From: Paenibacillus tengchongensis
GTDB lineage: Bacteria > Bacillota > Bacilli > Paenibacillales > Paenibacillaceae
Length of the DNA stretch: 64,000 bases
Direction: 5' to 3'
NCBI RefSeq assembly: GCF_008973665.1
Contig: NZ_WACP01000004.1
Location: 310,001-374,000 of the forward strand
Shown: piece by piece, positions 46,705 through 55,630 of the stretch
How positions within the stretch are numbered: the stretch's first letter is position 1
Layout: each line of letters begins with the position of its first letter
Translations under genes and position numbers: made by a program
Notes under the pieces: generated by a model
Databases searched by the model: none
Told to the model about the DNA's origin: nothing
The model's input: only the letters and a program-made list of their open reading frames with translations

Positions 46705-46902
46705 ATGTTGGACCTCTCGGCATTATGCTATCCGCTCACGGCCAATCCGGCGGCTGCCAGCGAATTCCTGCCGTGCCGTGCTTTGCGGCCTTATATCCAC
46801 TGTTTCTGGGAAACGGCTGCCGCTCAAGGAGGCGGGAATGTCCGTGATCCGGACGGCAATGGGATTACGCTGCTTGAAGGCGGATACCTGGCTCAAGAAT
46901 AG
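46705..46902 (+). pseudogene. Truncated AraC-type regulator fragment
   Basis: A 65-codon frame with a GAGGAG site upstream. The first 45 residues (EFLPCRALRPYIHCFWET) look like the N-terminal ligand domain of AraC-type regulators (DUF6597-like). The DNA-binding half is missing. The end, VRDPDGNGITLLEGG, instead resembles the C-terminal strand of VOC/glyoxalase proteins, so the frame may be a deletion fusion. A terminator follows within 20 bases. Non-function is inferred. Confidence 0.55.
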
Positions 46903-46918
46903 ACTCCTGACCTCGAAA

Positions 46919-46971
46919 ATACGAACTTTAACCCTGATGCCGGGGGATGAGGTTCGTATTATTTTTTCTTT
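46919..46971 (+). terminator. Terminator after the truncated regulator
   Basis: AATACGAAC pairs with GTTCGTATT around a loop with an inner CCC/GGG pair, then ATTTTTTC. It isolates the downstream Fur-controlled unit. Confidence 0.8.
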
Positions 46972-46975
46972 CTAG

Positions 46976-47005
46976 TTGACATTGATAATCATTATCAAAT
47001 AGAAT
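46976..47005 (+). promoter_or_regulatory. Promoter with embedded Fur box for the flavodoxin operon
   Basis: TTGACA (46976-46981) and TAGAAT (47000-47005) are 18 bp apart. The spacer holds TGATAATCATTATCA (46983-46997), a 15/15 match to the 7-1-7 Fur box TGATAATNATTATCA. Iron-loaded Fur bound there would block polymerase directly. This is one of the clearest regulatory sites in the window. Confidence 0.93.
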
Positions 47006-47055
47006 GTGGGTAGCTAAGCGGGATGAAACATGATGAACCCAGGGAGGAACGATAG

Positions 47056-47508
47056 ATGCCGAAGGTATTGGTGGCCTTCGCCAGCTTGACGGGCAACACC
47101 GAAGAGATGGCGGAGCTGATTGTGGAAGGAATACGCGCGGCGGGCGGGGAAGCGGTCATGAAATCGGTCACCGATTGCAACGCTATTGAGATACAAGAAT
47201 ATGAAGGCGTGCTGCTCGGGGCATACACCTGGGGCGACGGCGAGCTGCCGGATGAGTTCCTGGACTTCTATGAAGAGATGGATGAGCTTGAACTGCAGGG
47301 CGTAAAGGCGGCTGTATTCGGCAGCGGAGATACCGGTTACGAAATCTACTGCGGCGCAGTGGACCAGTTGGAGGCGAAGCTGAAGGAACGCGGGGGGGTG
47401 ATTGTCCAGGACAACCTCAAGGTCGAATATGGACCGAATGCAGCGGAAAAAGAGCTCTGCCGCAGCTTCGGCCGCCAATTCATCGAAGCTTTCGCGGCGG
47501 TGTCCTGA
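47056..47508 (+). CDS. Flavodoxin, Fur-regulated
   Basis: A 150-aa flavodoxin. The FMN phosphate loop is ASLTGNTEEMA. The isoalloxazine loops are near AYTWGDGELPDEF and FGSGDTGYEIYCGAV. Length fits short-chain flavodoxins such as Bacillus YkuN and YkuP. It carries electrons in place of ferredoxin when iron is scarce, which fits its Fur-box promoter 50 bases upstream. A second gene of the unit starts 2 bases after its stop. Confidence 0.95.
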   Translation: MPKVLVAFASLTGNTEEMAELIVEGIRAAGGEAVMKSVTDCNAIEIQEYEGVLLGAYTWGDGELPDEFLDFYEEMDELELQGVKAAVFGSGDTGYEIYCGAVDQLEAKLKERGGVIVQDNLKVEYGPNAAEKELCRSFGRQFIEAFAAVS

Positions 47509-47510
47509 GC

Positions 47511-48281
47511 ATGGGCCGCACAGCGGGAAGTCTGATTGCGGAAGGGGCTGGCCGGCAAGGCCTCCGTTACAGCCGGCTCAATGATTTCCGCGCCGAGCAT
47601 CTGATGCTGGGGGGAGCCGGCGGGGGCTCCGGCAGCCCGGCGACCGGGCTGCCCGTATGGAGGCAGCAGGTCCAGTACGCGGTGGGGCATACGCTCAACG
47701 ATTTCTACAGCCTCCAGCCGGAGGTGCGCCGGGAGACGCCGGTCCAGTTCCTCCTGGAGCGGCGCTGGCCGCCGAAAGGGAATGCTTTTCCCTCCCTGCT
47801 GCATTACTGGGAAGTGAAGACCACCATCGCCGCTGAGCTGATGCGGATTGTCTCCTGTAACCATTTGCAGGACATTCCGGTCAAACTGTACGAGCAGTGG
47901 CATGTCCAGGTTCCGGAGCTTGAGCTTGAGCTGGCGATGATTTTTCAGCTGGCGTGGGGCTCTGGGATGAGCGGCGGGGGTCTCAAGCTCCAGAAATTTA
48001 TGGTAAGCGGTCACGAGGATGTGATCGCGGGATTCCTGCACATGAGCAATGTCTTCTGTCATAAGGCGTACGGCCGGCCGGCGGAGACGGTGGAAGTCTT
48101 CTCGCTGCTGGACGGCCGCAATCATTGCTATGACGGAGCCTGCTTCTCACTGGATGAATCGCTGGATTACGTCCGTCTGCTTGCCGTCACACTGAAGCAG
48201 GAGGAGGACGCGGAGCTGGCCGCAAAATTCGGGGGAAGCGCAACGGACCGCCCCGCTGCTTCCTGCTACGGACTGATGTAA
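47511..48281 (+). CDS. Protein of unknown function in the Fur-regulated flavodoxin operon (YkuO-like by context)
   Basis: A 256-aa soluble protein without signal peptide, membrane segment or motif I recognise. It is rich in Trp, His and Leu in the middle (WEVKTTIAAELMRIVSC, YEQWHVQVPELELEL) and probably alpha-helical. It starts 2 bases after the flavodoxin stop with little ribosome-binding site, so it is coupled. In Bacillus subtilis the Fur-controlled ykuNOP operon places an uncharacterised gene, ykuO, beside flavodoxins. The analogy is positional; I could not compare sequences. Confidence 0.75.
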   Translation: MGRTAGSLIAEGAGRQGLRYSRLNDFRAEHLMLGGAGGGSGSPATGLPVWRQQVQYAVGHTLNDFYSLQPEVRRETPVQFLLERRWPPKGNAFPSLLHYWEVKTTIAAELMRIVSCNHLQDIPVKLYEQWHVQVPELELELAMIFQLAWGSGMSGGGLKLQKFMVSGHEDVIAGFLHMSNVFCHKAYGRPAETVEVFSLLDGRNHCYDGACFSLDESLDYVRLLAVTLKQEEDAELAAKFGGSATDRPAASCYGLM

Positions 48282-48314
48282 CGCCTCCGAGCGGTGCAGG
48301 CGTGCACGAACATA

Positions 48315-48354
48315 GCAAAGAAGCCGGTTCCGCTCCTGGAACCGGCTTCTTTGC
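48315..48354. terminator. Bidirectional terminator after the flavodoxin unit
   Basis: GCAAAGAAGCCGGTTCC pairs perfectly (17 bp) with its complement around GCTCCT. It lies between convergent genes. Confidence 0.88.
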
Positions 48355-48366
48355 GGTCGAACGATA

Positions 48367-49245
48367 TTATCCGTTATAGCTGTAGTAATTCTGCCGGTTC
48401 TGAATGACAAATCCGCAGCTTTCGTACAGCTTCAGGGCATTCGGGTTATCCAGAGCAACCTCCAGGCTCACGCTGTTGCCGTGATGCCGCTCCCGCTCAA
48501 TGGTCTGGAGCAGCGAGCTGCGCCCGATGCCCCGGCTGCGCAGCCGCCGATCTACGACAAAACCGGAAATCCAGGTCTCTCCGTCTTCCGTATACAGCCG
48601 CATCTTGCCGGCGGGCTGGCCGTTCCATTCGATCAGGACATGTTCCTCTGAGTTTCCCGGTTGAATCTGATTGTACATCCCGGCGGCGTCCGCCTGGTCC
48701 ATGCCGAAGCCGTCCAGGTCCAGAGCGATGAGCAGATCCGTCTCATCATCGCGCGCCGGCCGCAGGGTGACTTCCCCGGCAGCGGCAGATCCGGCGCTGT
48801 CCGCCTGTACCTGAGCAGCTGCACTGTCCCATTTCATCTGATATTCGGCATGATGAAAGGAGACGGGCAGCTTCTTCAGAAAGCCTGCGGCAGATTGGGA
48901 TGTCTCGGGAGCGTTGAGCAGCACCGAACGGGCCGGTCCTTTGGCGAGCACGTCCTGAGCCTGCTGCCACAGACCGGTGAAGATTCCCCGGCGGCGGTAG
49001 CCCGGGCGGACCATGCCGCAGATTTCCAGCTCGCTTCCGATGCCGTACAGTCCGATGAACCCGACCAGCAGATTTCCCTCAACCTTCACCAGCCACTGTG
49101 CCCCGCCGTCTTCCGGCACCTGGCGCAGCATATCCCAGTTCAGCTTCAGGTTAATGTGCTCGTATTGCTCGCAGCGCTGCTGCAATTCCTCTATTTGCTT
49201 CAATGTTTCTTCCGTATTCAAACCTAGTTCCTCCCAGCGATTCAC
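48367..49245 (-). CDS. Tandem GNAT acetyltransferase
   Basis: A 292-aa protein with two GNAT modules. The N-terminal one has CGMVRPGYRRRGIFTGLW. The C-terminal one has FVVDRRLRSRGIGRSSLL and ends NPNALKLYESCGFVIQNRQNYYSY. Both retain an R-x-x-G-x-G/A-type acetyl-CoA site. An Ala/Ser linker joins them. It lies 10 bases downstream of another small acetyltransferase gene on the same strand. The substrate is unknown. Confidence 0.88.
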   Translation of the reverse strand: MNRWEELGLNTEETLKQIEELQQRCEQYEHINLKLNWDMLRQVPEDGGAQWLVKVEGNLLVGFIGLYGIGSELEICGMVRPGYRRRGIFTGLWQQAQDVLAKGPARSVLLNAPETSQSAAGFLKKLPVSFHHAEYQMKWDSAAAQVQADSAGSAAAGEVTLRPARDDETDLLIALDLDGFGMDQADAAGMYNQIQPGNSEEHVLIEWNGQPAGKMRLYTEDGETWISGFVVDRRLRSRGIGRSSLLQTIERERHHGNSVSLEVALDNPNALKLYESCGFVIQNRQNYYSYNG

Positions 49246-49255
49246 GCCGGATTGC

Positions 49256-49546
49256 TTACTCCTTGGAAGCGCGCGGGCTCAGGACGTCCGCATATTCGGC
49301 GTGTTTCTTGAATTGATGTGCCGCATAAGTGCACTCAGGTACAATCTTTACATTCTCCGCACGGGCTTTGTCGACCACGGCCCGCACCAGCTTCTCACCC
49401 GCACCTTGGCCGCGCAGATCTTCGGATACAAAGGTATGATCCACTACAATATCCCCGTTGCCCTCATCCGATCTGTATGTAATTTCGGCCAGGTCCTTAC
49501 CGTCGCCAGCAATATAGAAACGATTCTCTCCATTCTGAATGTGCAT
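49256..49546 (-). CDS. Small GNAT-like acetyltransferase (YjdJ type)
   Basis: A 96-aa single-domain protein of the minimal GNAT family that includes E. coli YjdJ. It has ITYRSDEGNGDIVVDHTFVS, the acetyl-CoA site EDLRGQGAGEKLV, and PECTYAAHQFKKHAEYADVL. It is first in a two-gene unit with the tandem GNAT gene. Activity is unknown for the family. Confidence 0.88.
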   Translation of the reverse strand: MHIQNGENRFYIAGDGKDLAEITYRSDEGNGDIVVDHTFVSEDLRGQGAGEKLVRAVVDKARAENVKIVPECTYAAHQFKKHAEYADVLSPRASKE

Positions 49547-49756
49547 CTTATTAACCTCACTCCTGTTCGCTGTAATGCTACTATTGTACTACCCGAATTT
49601 GGAAAAAGCGAGGTCGCGACTTTTTTAGATTAAACAACGCCGTTTAGTAAGTTATAACGTCCCGGATCACGCCCTGCTTGCGTTTGAGCCGCCTAATGCC
49701 CTAAGATGAAGACACTAACGCTGCAAAGAATAGAAGTCGCATCAGGAGGAATGAGT

Positions 49757-50659
49757 GTGGAATATGAGGTAGGGGTTGAATTCTGGCCAATCTACGAATT
49801 GGTGAACAGCATACATACTTATATCTGCAAAAAATCCGGCAGGAAGATCGAGCTCGGCAGCGAGTGGTCCGCTGAAGTATACGCTACACTGAGTCCGGAG
49901 CTGCGCCTCGCGCTGGAGCATGCGGAATTGGACAATGACTGGAAGCTGCTCAATCTGCTGCTCTACCTGTGTCCGGACAAATCAACGGTGGAGGGAGTGC
50001 TTCTCTGGCTGGAACAATTATCGGTCGGTGAGATGTATGAGACTCTTTCCGGGTATGTCAGCATTTTCCCGACCCAAATGAATGAGTACCGCAGCCGGAT
50101 GCTCTTCCTGCTCTCGGAATGGAACCGGCAATATTTTAGCAGCGGTAATGATAACGTTCTGCGTAAGCTTCAGGAGCATGCGGAGGAGCGGAGGGCCGTG
50201 CTGGCAACAAGCCCTGTGCAGAATTTTGTCGATGAGACGACGAACGGATTCGTCTTCCTTCCGGTGGAAGGATTGCGCCGGCTGGTGCTGATTCCGCATT
50301 TTCATTTTCAGCCGGTCAATATCATTTATAACTTTGGTTCGCTGACCCTCTGCCATTATGCGGCCCGGATTACCGCCGGCGAGGAGGAAATCTCTCCATT
50401 CATGTATAAAGCCTTGCGCAGTCTGAGCGAGAAAAGCCGGCTGCGGATTCTCAAGTCGTTGGGGCAGGAGCGCAGAACCTTCTCGGAAATCGCCCGGAGC
50501 GCCGGCATCTCCAAGGGCATCGTCCATGACCATGTATTCAGCCTGCGCTGTGCCGGTCTGCTGCATGCTTATATCGAAGGTGAAGCGGTCACCTCCTACA
50601 GTCTCAGACTGGAAGGCGTCCGTCAAATGAATACGCAGCTGCTGCAGTATTTAAGCTAA
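49757..50659 (+). CDS. ArsR-like winged-helix regulator, probable controller of the peptide transporter
   Basis: A 300-aa protein. The first 215 residues are an unrecognised helical domain. The last 85 (RSLSEKSRLRILKSLGQE, FSEIARSAGISKGIVHDHVFSLRCAGLL) form an ArsR-type winged helix. The start is read as GTG at 49757, because AGGAGG ends 7 bases upstream; ATGs at 49706 and 49751 are in frame but badly spaced. It precedes a dpp/opp operon whose promoter contains a TGTTCT/AGAACA palindrome. Control of that operon is an inference. Confidence 0.8.
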   Translation: MEYEVGVEFWPIYELVNSIHTYICKKSGRKIELGSEWSAEVYATLSPELRLALEHAELDNDWKLLNLLLYLCPDKSTVEGVLLWLEQLSVGEMYETLSGYVSIFPTQMNEYRSRMLFLLSEWNRQYFSSGNDNVLRKLQEHAEERRAVLATSPVQNFVDETTNGFVFLPVEGLRRLVLIPHFHFQPVNIIYNFGSLTLCHYAARITAGEEEISPFMYKALRSLSEKSRLRILKSLGQERRTFSEIARSAGISKGIVHDHVFSLRCAGLLHAYIEGEAVTSYSLRLEGVRQMNTQLLQYLS

Positions 50660-50692
50660 GATCATGCTTGCTGGTTAACAGGCTTGATTTCG

Positions 50693-50734
50693 GCCGATGT
50701 TCTCCCGATCGGGAGAACATCGGTCTTTTTTTTT
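50693..50734 (+). terminator. Terminator of the ArsR-like gene
   Basis: CCGATGTTCTCCC pairs with GGGAGAACATCGG around GATC; TC and then ten T follow. The arms contain TGTTCT and AGAACA, the same half-sites as the operator 80 bases downstream. Confidence 0.92.
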
Positions 50735-50777
50735 GTCTGGAAAAATATATGTTTCTGCAACTAAAGAATTATTTTGT

Positions 50778-50815
50778 TGTTCTCTCTTTACAGAACACTA
50801 ATCTCTTTCTATAAT
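50778..50815 (+). promoter_or_regulatory. Promoter and operator of the peptide-transport operon
   Basis: TTTACA (50787-50792) and TATAAT (50810-50815) are 17 bp apart, a strong sigma-A promoter. TGTTCT (50778-50783) and AGAACA (50792-50797) form a perfect inverted pair 8 bases apart that covers the -35. The adjacent ArsR-like regulator is the likely binder. Confidence 0.7.
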
Positions 50816-50883
50816 GTGAACTATCGGCTATTAATCATACTTAGCGGGTAGGAATTCTAGAAGATAAAAATTGGAGAAAAGAG

Positions 50884-52671
50884 ATGATACTCATGAAAAG
50901 AAGCACATTGCTGTTATCCTCCTTGCTGATTGCCGGATCGCTGCTGGTCACGGCTTGCAGCAACGGCGATAACAATTCCGCAGCGTCCGGCAATACCGGC
51001 TCAAACAGCGTGAACAGTGCGGCGCCATCGGCTGCTTCCGGGGGAGACGCCACAGCGCAAACCACCGCTTCACCGGCGCCTGTGCCGGCGGGAGCGCTCA
51101 ATGAGCCCTATACGGCTACTGACCTGACCAAACTGCCGGCCGCTGCGCAAAGCCGCACCGATACGATTATTGTCGGGCTTACAGATCCCAGCGGCGCGTT
51201 TACCCCTTATTTTCAGGAAAGCGGCTATGACGGCAATGTTTCTTCGCTGCTCTATGCATCCCTGGTAACCGTGGACAACAACGGGGTGCCGGTGCCGGAT
51301 CTGGCGGAGAGCTGGGAGGTATCGGAAGATCAGCTTACATACACGTTTCACCTGCGGAAGGATTTGAAGTTCAGTGACGGCTCGCCGCTGACGGCGGAGG
51401 ATGTCGCTTTTACCTGGACGATTCAATATGACATAAGCTATGACGGCGGCTCCTCGCTGCCTTCGCTGAAGGTGAAGGGTGGTCAGGCTTATAAGGAAGG
51501 CACCGCCAAGAGCGTCGAAGGGATCAAGGTCATTGATCCGCAGACGATTACGGTCACTTTGGAGCAGCCCAATGCGACAGCACTGGTGACGCTCGGCTCC
51601 AATGTCCTCTCCAAGGCCTATTACGGTAAGGATTATACGTTCGGCAATCTGGAGTACATCAAGAAGCTGCACGAGAAGCCGCTCGGCGACGGGCCTTACA
51701 AGCTGGAGAAATTCCTGCCCGGCCAGGAAGTGCGGCTCACGGCGAACGAGAATTATTACAAGGGCAAACCGAAGACGGAGCATTTCATTTACAAAACCTC
51801 GCAGGGCGACGCGTGGCAGTTCCTGGAGACGGGAGAAGTGGACTATGCCTCGTTCAGCGCGACGGAAGAGAATATCGAGAAGCTGAAGTCGCTGGGCTTC
51901 GTCAACATTATCCCTTATACACCGAGCACCTACGGCTATATGCAGGTCAACCTGAAGCATGAGCAGCTTAAGGATAAGAAGGTACGGCAGGCAATCGTAT
52001 ACGGCCTTGACCGTCAGAGCATTTATGTCGATGCTGCTGAGGGCGCAGGCTCTATCGCCAACATTCCGGCTTCGCCGATTTCCTGGGCCTACACCGAGGA
52101 AGGCATTAATCCATACAACTATGATCCGGAAAAAGCGAAGCAGCTGCTCGACGAAGCCGGATGGACCGTGGGCGGAGGAGGTATCCGCGAGAAAGACGGG
52201 CAGAAGCTGAGCCTTCACTATCTCGGTTCCAAGAGCAAGAACACCGACATCTTTATTGCCGTAGCCAAAGAAAACTTTGCGGAGCTTGGCATCGACTTCC
52301 AGCCGGAAATCTTCGCCGACTTCAACTCGCTGGTCTCCAAGGTGGAGGGCGGGGACTATGATCTGGTCTCCTTCTCTACGCCGATGCTGACCGACCCGGC
52401 CGACGGGTTCATGCAGTTCTTCGACGGCGAAATTACCGATTACGACAACCCGAAATTCCTGGAGCTCTATAACAAGGCGCTGGCCACGACGGACATCGAA
52501 CAGCGCAAAGCGGTATACAAAGAGCTTTACCAGCTCTTGAACGACGAACTGCCGATTATCTTCACCAGCTATAAAAAGACGGTATATGCCTATAACGGAC
52601 GGATTCAGAATCTGACGGTCAGTCCGTTCATCGGGCTTGCCGGCAGTCTTCCCGAGTGGACATTGAAATAA
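50884..52671 (+). CDS. Peptide/nickel-type ABC transporter substrate-binding lipoprotein
   Basis: A 595-aa SBP_bac_5 (DppA/OppA) protein. The lipobox LVTAC lipidates Cys25, and a Ser/Ala/Asn linker follows to about residue 75. Family stretches LAESWEVSEDQLTYTFHLRK, FSDGSPLTAEDVAFTW and LYQLLNDELPIIF are present. GGAG lies 7 bases before the ATG at 50884; ATG 50893 is an alternative. It is first in a five-gene transporter operon. The ligand may be a peptide, nickel-chelate or other solute and is not predictable. Confidence 0.92.
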   Translation: MILMKRSTLLLSSLLIAGSLLVTACSNGDNNSAASGNTGSNSVNSAAPSAASGGDATAQTTASPAPVPAGALNEPYTATDLTKLPAAAQSRTDTIIVGLTDPSGAFTPYFQESGYDGNVSSLLYASLVTVDNNGVPVPDLAESWEVSEDQLTYTFHLRKDLKFSDGSPLTAEDVAFTWTIQYDISYDGGSSLPSLKVKGGQAYKEGTAKSVEGIKVIDPQTITVTLEQPNATALVTLGSNVLSKAYYGKDYTFGNLEYIKKLHEKPLGDGPYKLEKFLPGQEVRLTANENYYKGKPKTEHFIYKTSQGDAWQFLETGEVDYASFSATEENIEKLKSLGFVNIIPYTPSTYGYMQVNLKHEQLKDKKVRQAIVYGLDRQSIYVDAAEGAGSIANIPASPISWAYTEEGINPYNYDPEKAKQLLDEAGWTVGGGGIREKDGQKLSLHYLGSKSKNTDIFIAVAKENFAELGIDFQPEIFADFNSLVSKVEGGDYDLVSFSTPMLTDPADGFMQFFDGEITDYDNPKFLELYNKALATTDIEQRKAVYKELYQLLNDELPIIFTSYKKTVYAYNGRIQNLTVSPFIGLAGSLPEWTLK

Positions 52672-52741
52672 ATCCATGCTCTTGTCCCCTGCCTGCAGCT
52701 GTCTGTACGGCAGGGGGCGGGTAAAATCAAGGGAGCCGATC

Positions 52742-53695
52742 ATGAGTACCTATCTGAGCAAAAGACTGCTGTATATGATCCTGATCCTGTTCGCCGCTTC
52801 GCTGCTGATCTTTGCCCTCTACGCCAATACGCCGGGCGATTTCATCACCGGCAACATCAAGCTGACAGCGGAACGCAAAGCGGAGCTGCGCGAAATCTAC
52901 GGACTTAACAAGCCGATGCTGGAACGTTACGGCATCTGGCTGAAAAATGCGCTGCACGGCGACTTCGGCTATTCCTTGGCCCAGCAGAAGCCGGTGCTGC
53001 AGCTGTTTAACGATTACATCTGGAATTCGTTCCTGCTGGCGGCCGTTTCCACCTTTCTTACCTGGCTGATCGCGGTCGTTATCGGGGTCATTTCCGCATA
53101 CCGGCAGTATTCCTGGTTTGATACGCTGGTGATGATCGGTATTTTTGCCGCGATGTCGCTGCCGTCTTTTTTTATCGGGCTGTTTCTGATCAAGATGCTG
53201 GCTGTCGATCTGCAGTGGCTGCCTCCGGGAGGGATGATCACCACCGGCAGCAATGCTACCGGAATGGCTTACGTTAAGGAAGTGATCCAGCATATGACCT
53301 TACCGGTTGTGGTCATGACGCTGCTGGGACTCGGCTCGCTGACCCGGTATTTCCGCAGCGGGATGATCGATGTGCTGCGCCAGGACTATATCCGCACCGC
53401 CCGGGCTAAAGGCCTCAGCGAACGCAAGGTCCTGTTCCGGCATGCCTTGCGCAATGCACTGCTGCCGGCGATCACGCTGGTCGGCTTTGAGCTGCCGTCC
53501 TTGTTCGGGGGATCGATTATCATTGAACAAATCTTCAACTGGCCGGGTGTCGGCCAGCTGTATATGAAGTCCTTCGGCCTGCGGGATTATCCCCTACTGA
53601 TGGGTTTTACGATGCTGCTTGCCATTCTGACCGTGCTCGGAACGCTGCTCTCGGATATGCTCTACCGGGTAGCCGATCCGCGTGTGCGGCTGTAA
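52742..53695 (+). CDS. ABC transporter permease (DppB/OppB family)
   Basis: A 317-aa permease. Six membrane segments start with LLYMILILFAASLLIFALY. A BPD_transp_1 coupling motif is seen in DYIRTARAKGLSERKVLFRHALRNALLP. The ATG at 52742 has AAGGGAG 6 bases upstream, so the 22 extra codons of the longer frame are dropped. It pairs with the next gene to form the membrane channel. Confidence 0.93.
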   Translation: MSTYLSKRLLYMILILFAASLLIFALYANTPGDFITGNIKLTAERKAELREIYGLNKPMLERYGIWLKNALHGDFGYSLAQQKPVLQLFNDYIWNSFLLAAVSTFLTWLIAVVIGVISAYRQYSWFDTLVMIGIFAAMSLPSFFIGLFLIKMLAVDLQWLPPGGMITTGSNATGMAYVKEVIQHMTLPVVVMTLLGLGSLTRYFRSGMIDVLRQDYIRTARAKGLSERKVLFRHALRNALLPAITLVGFELPSLFGGSIIIEQIFNWPGVGQLYMKSFGLRDYPLLMGFTMLLAILTVLGTLLSDMLYRVADPRVRL

Positions 53696-53708
53696 GGGGG
53701 CGGCACAA

Positions 53709-54632
53709 ATGCGAACAAACACTGTATCTGCGGCAGCTTCGCCGAAGCGCTCCCGTGAGCGCAGGTCCTCGCTGCTGGGACAATCGCTGCGGAAGCTGAT
53801 GCATAACAAGCTGGCGGTGGCGGGGTTTGCCGTCGTCGTCTTTATGACCCTGCTGTGCTTCATCGGTCCGCTGTTCTCGCCGTATACCGACAACAGAATC
53901 AATATGGCGATGATGAATAAAGCCCCGAGTCTCAAGCACTGGCTCGGAACGGATGCGCTGGGCCGCGACATTATGACCCGGGTGATGCAAGCCGGACGGA
54001 TCTCACTGACGGTCGGGCTGGCTTCGATGCTGCTTTCCGTTTTCCTGGGCGCCTTGCTCGGGGCAATCTCCGGCTATTACCGGGGAATCACCGACCAGAT
54101 TATCATGCGGATCGCCGATCTCCTGATGACTGTTCCGAATTTGCCGCTGCTGTTTATTTTCGGCGCGATGCTGTCGGAGTGGAAGGTACCGACGGATTAC
54201 CGGATGTATCTGGTCATGCTGATGCTCAGTGCGGTGAACTGGCCGGGCATGGCGCGGATGGTCCGGGGACAAATGCTCAGCCTGCGGGAGCGCGAATTCA
54301 TGCAGGCGGCAGAGGTGCTCGGCCTGCGCAGCAGCCGGAAGCTGCTGCATCATCTGCTGCCGAACATTGTACCGCTCCTGATCGTCATGGCTACGCTGAA
54401 TATCGGCGGAGCGATTCTCAGTGAATCGGTGCTCAGCTTTTTCGGTCTCGGGGTCATGCCGCCGACGCCAACCTGGGGCAATATGATCGATGCGGCCAAC
54501 AATATGATCGATTTTCAGAATCATCCGTGGCTGTGGATTCCGCCGGGGGTGTCCATCTTTGCCATAGTCATTGCCATCAATATATTCGGCGACGGCCTGC
54601 GGGACGTCCTGGACCCTAAACAGAAGAGGTAG
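53709..54632 (+). CDS. ABC transporter permease (DppC/OppC family)
   Basis: A 307-aa permease. The N-terminal cytoplasmic tail (about 30 residues, basic) and first membrane segment KLAVAGFAVVVFMTLLCFIG precede the OppC signature LGTDALGRDIMTRVM. The coupling motif EFMQAAEVLGLRSSRKLLHHLLPN follows. The ATG at 53709 has AAGGGGGCGG upstream. It lies 13 bases after DppB. Confidence 0.93.
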   Translation: MRTNTVSAAASPKRSRERRSSLLGQSLRKLMHNKLAVAGFAVVVFMTLLCFIGPLFSPYTDNRINMAMMNKAPSLKHWLGTDALGRDIMTRVMQAGRISLTVGLASMLLSVFLGALLGAISGYYRGITDQIIMRIADLLMTVPNLPLLFIFGAMLSEWKVPTDYRMYLVMLMLSAVNWPGMARMVRGQMLSLREREFMQAAEVLGLRSSRKLLHHLLPNIVPLLIVMATLNIGGAILSESVLSFFGLGVMPPTPTWGNMIDAANNMIDFQNHPWLWIPPGVSIFAIVIAINIFGDGLRDVLDPKQKR

Positions 54633-54646
54633 GTGGCTGTCATCCG

Positions 54647-55630
54647 ATGAAGCCTTTGTTGAAAGTAGAGAATCTGCATACGGAGTTCCGCACGGACGAG
54701 GGGACGGTCAAAGCCGTCGACGGGATCAGCTTTCAGGTGCGGGCTGGCGAGACCGTCTGCATTGTCGGGGAGTCCGGCTGCGGCAAGAGCGTTACCGCCA
54801 TGTCCATGATGGGGCTGGTCGAAGAGCCCGCCGGCAAAGTCACCGGGGGCGCCATAACGTTCGGAGACGACGATTTGCTGCGCCTGAACAAGCATGAGCT
54901 GAGGGCGATCCGCGGCCATGAGCTGGCGATGATCTTCCAGGAGCCGATGTCTTCACTGAACCCGGTGCTGAAGATCGGCGAGCAGATTATGGAGCCGCTG
55001 ATGCTCCACCTGAAGCTGAAGAGGAAAGAGGCGGCGGCCCACGCGGTGGAGCTGATCCGGCAGGTGGGCATTTCCCGGCCGGAGCAGATTGCCGCCAGCT
55101 ATCCGCATGAGCTCAGCGGCGGCATGCTCCAGCGGATTATGATCGCCATTGCCGTCTCCTGCAGCCCCAAGCTGCTGATCGCCGATGAGCCGACGACGGC
55201 GCTCGATGTGACCATCCAGGCGCAAATCCTTGATATGCTGCGCACCTTTAAAGAAAGCTCAGGAATGTCCTTGCTGCTCATCACGCATGACTTGGGCGTG
55301 GTGGCCGAAATGGCCGACTACGTAATCGTGATGTATGCCGGCAAAATCGTCGAGGAAGGGGAGGTAACGGCGCTGTTTGCGGACCCGAAGCATCCGTACA
55401 CCCGCGGGCTGCTGAAATCAAAGCCCGTGATGGGGCGGCGCACAGAGGAGTTATATTCAATTCCGGGACAGGTGCCGAATCCGCTGGAATTGACGCCCTC
55501 CTGCTATTTCCATGACCGCTGCGGGCATTGCATGGAGGTCTGCGTCAGCCGCGAGCCGTTGCTGCAGCCGCTCGGCAACGGGCAAAAGGCAGCCTGCTGG
55601 CTGTACGAGGAGGCGAAGATTCATGTCTGA
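54647..55630 (+). CDS. ABC transporter ATP-binding protein (DppD/OppD family)
   Basis: A 327-aa ATPase. It has Walker [11 protein letters not shown]-loop [10 protein letters not shown], signature ELSGGMLQR, Walker [13 protein letters not shown] and H-loop LLITHDLG. The C-terminal oligopeptide domain has the cysteine cluster [14 protein letters not shown], as in Opp/Dpp ATPases. It overlaps the next gene by 8 bases. Confidence 0.95.
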   Translation: MKPLLKVENLHTEFRTDEGTVKAVDGISFQVRAGETVCIVGESGCGKSVTAMSMMGLVEEPAGKVTGGAITFGDDDLLRLNKHELRAIRGHELAMIFQEPMSSLNPVLKIGEQIMEPLMLHLKLKRKEAAAHAVELIRQVGISRPEQIAASYPHELSGGMLQRIMIAIAVSCSPKLLIADEPTTALDVTIQAQILDMLRTFKESSGMSLLLITHDLGVVAEMADYVIVMYAGKIVEEGEVTALFADPKHPYTRGLLKSKPVMGRRTEELYSIPGQVPNPLELTPSCYFHDRCGHCMEVCVSREPLLQPLGNGQKAACWLYEEAKIHV

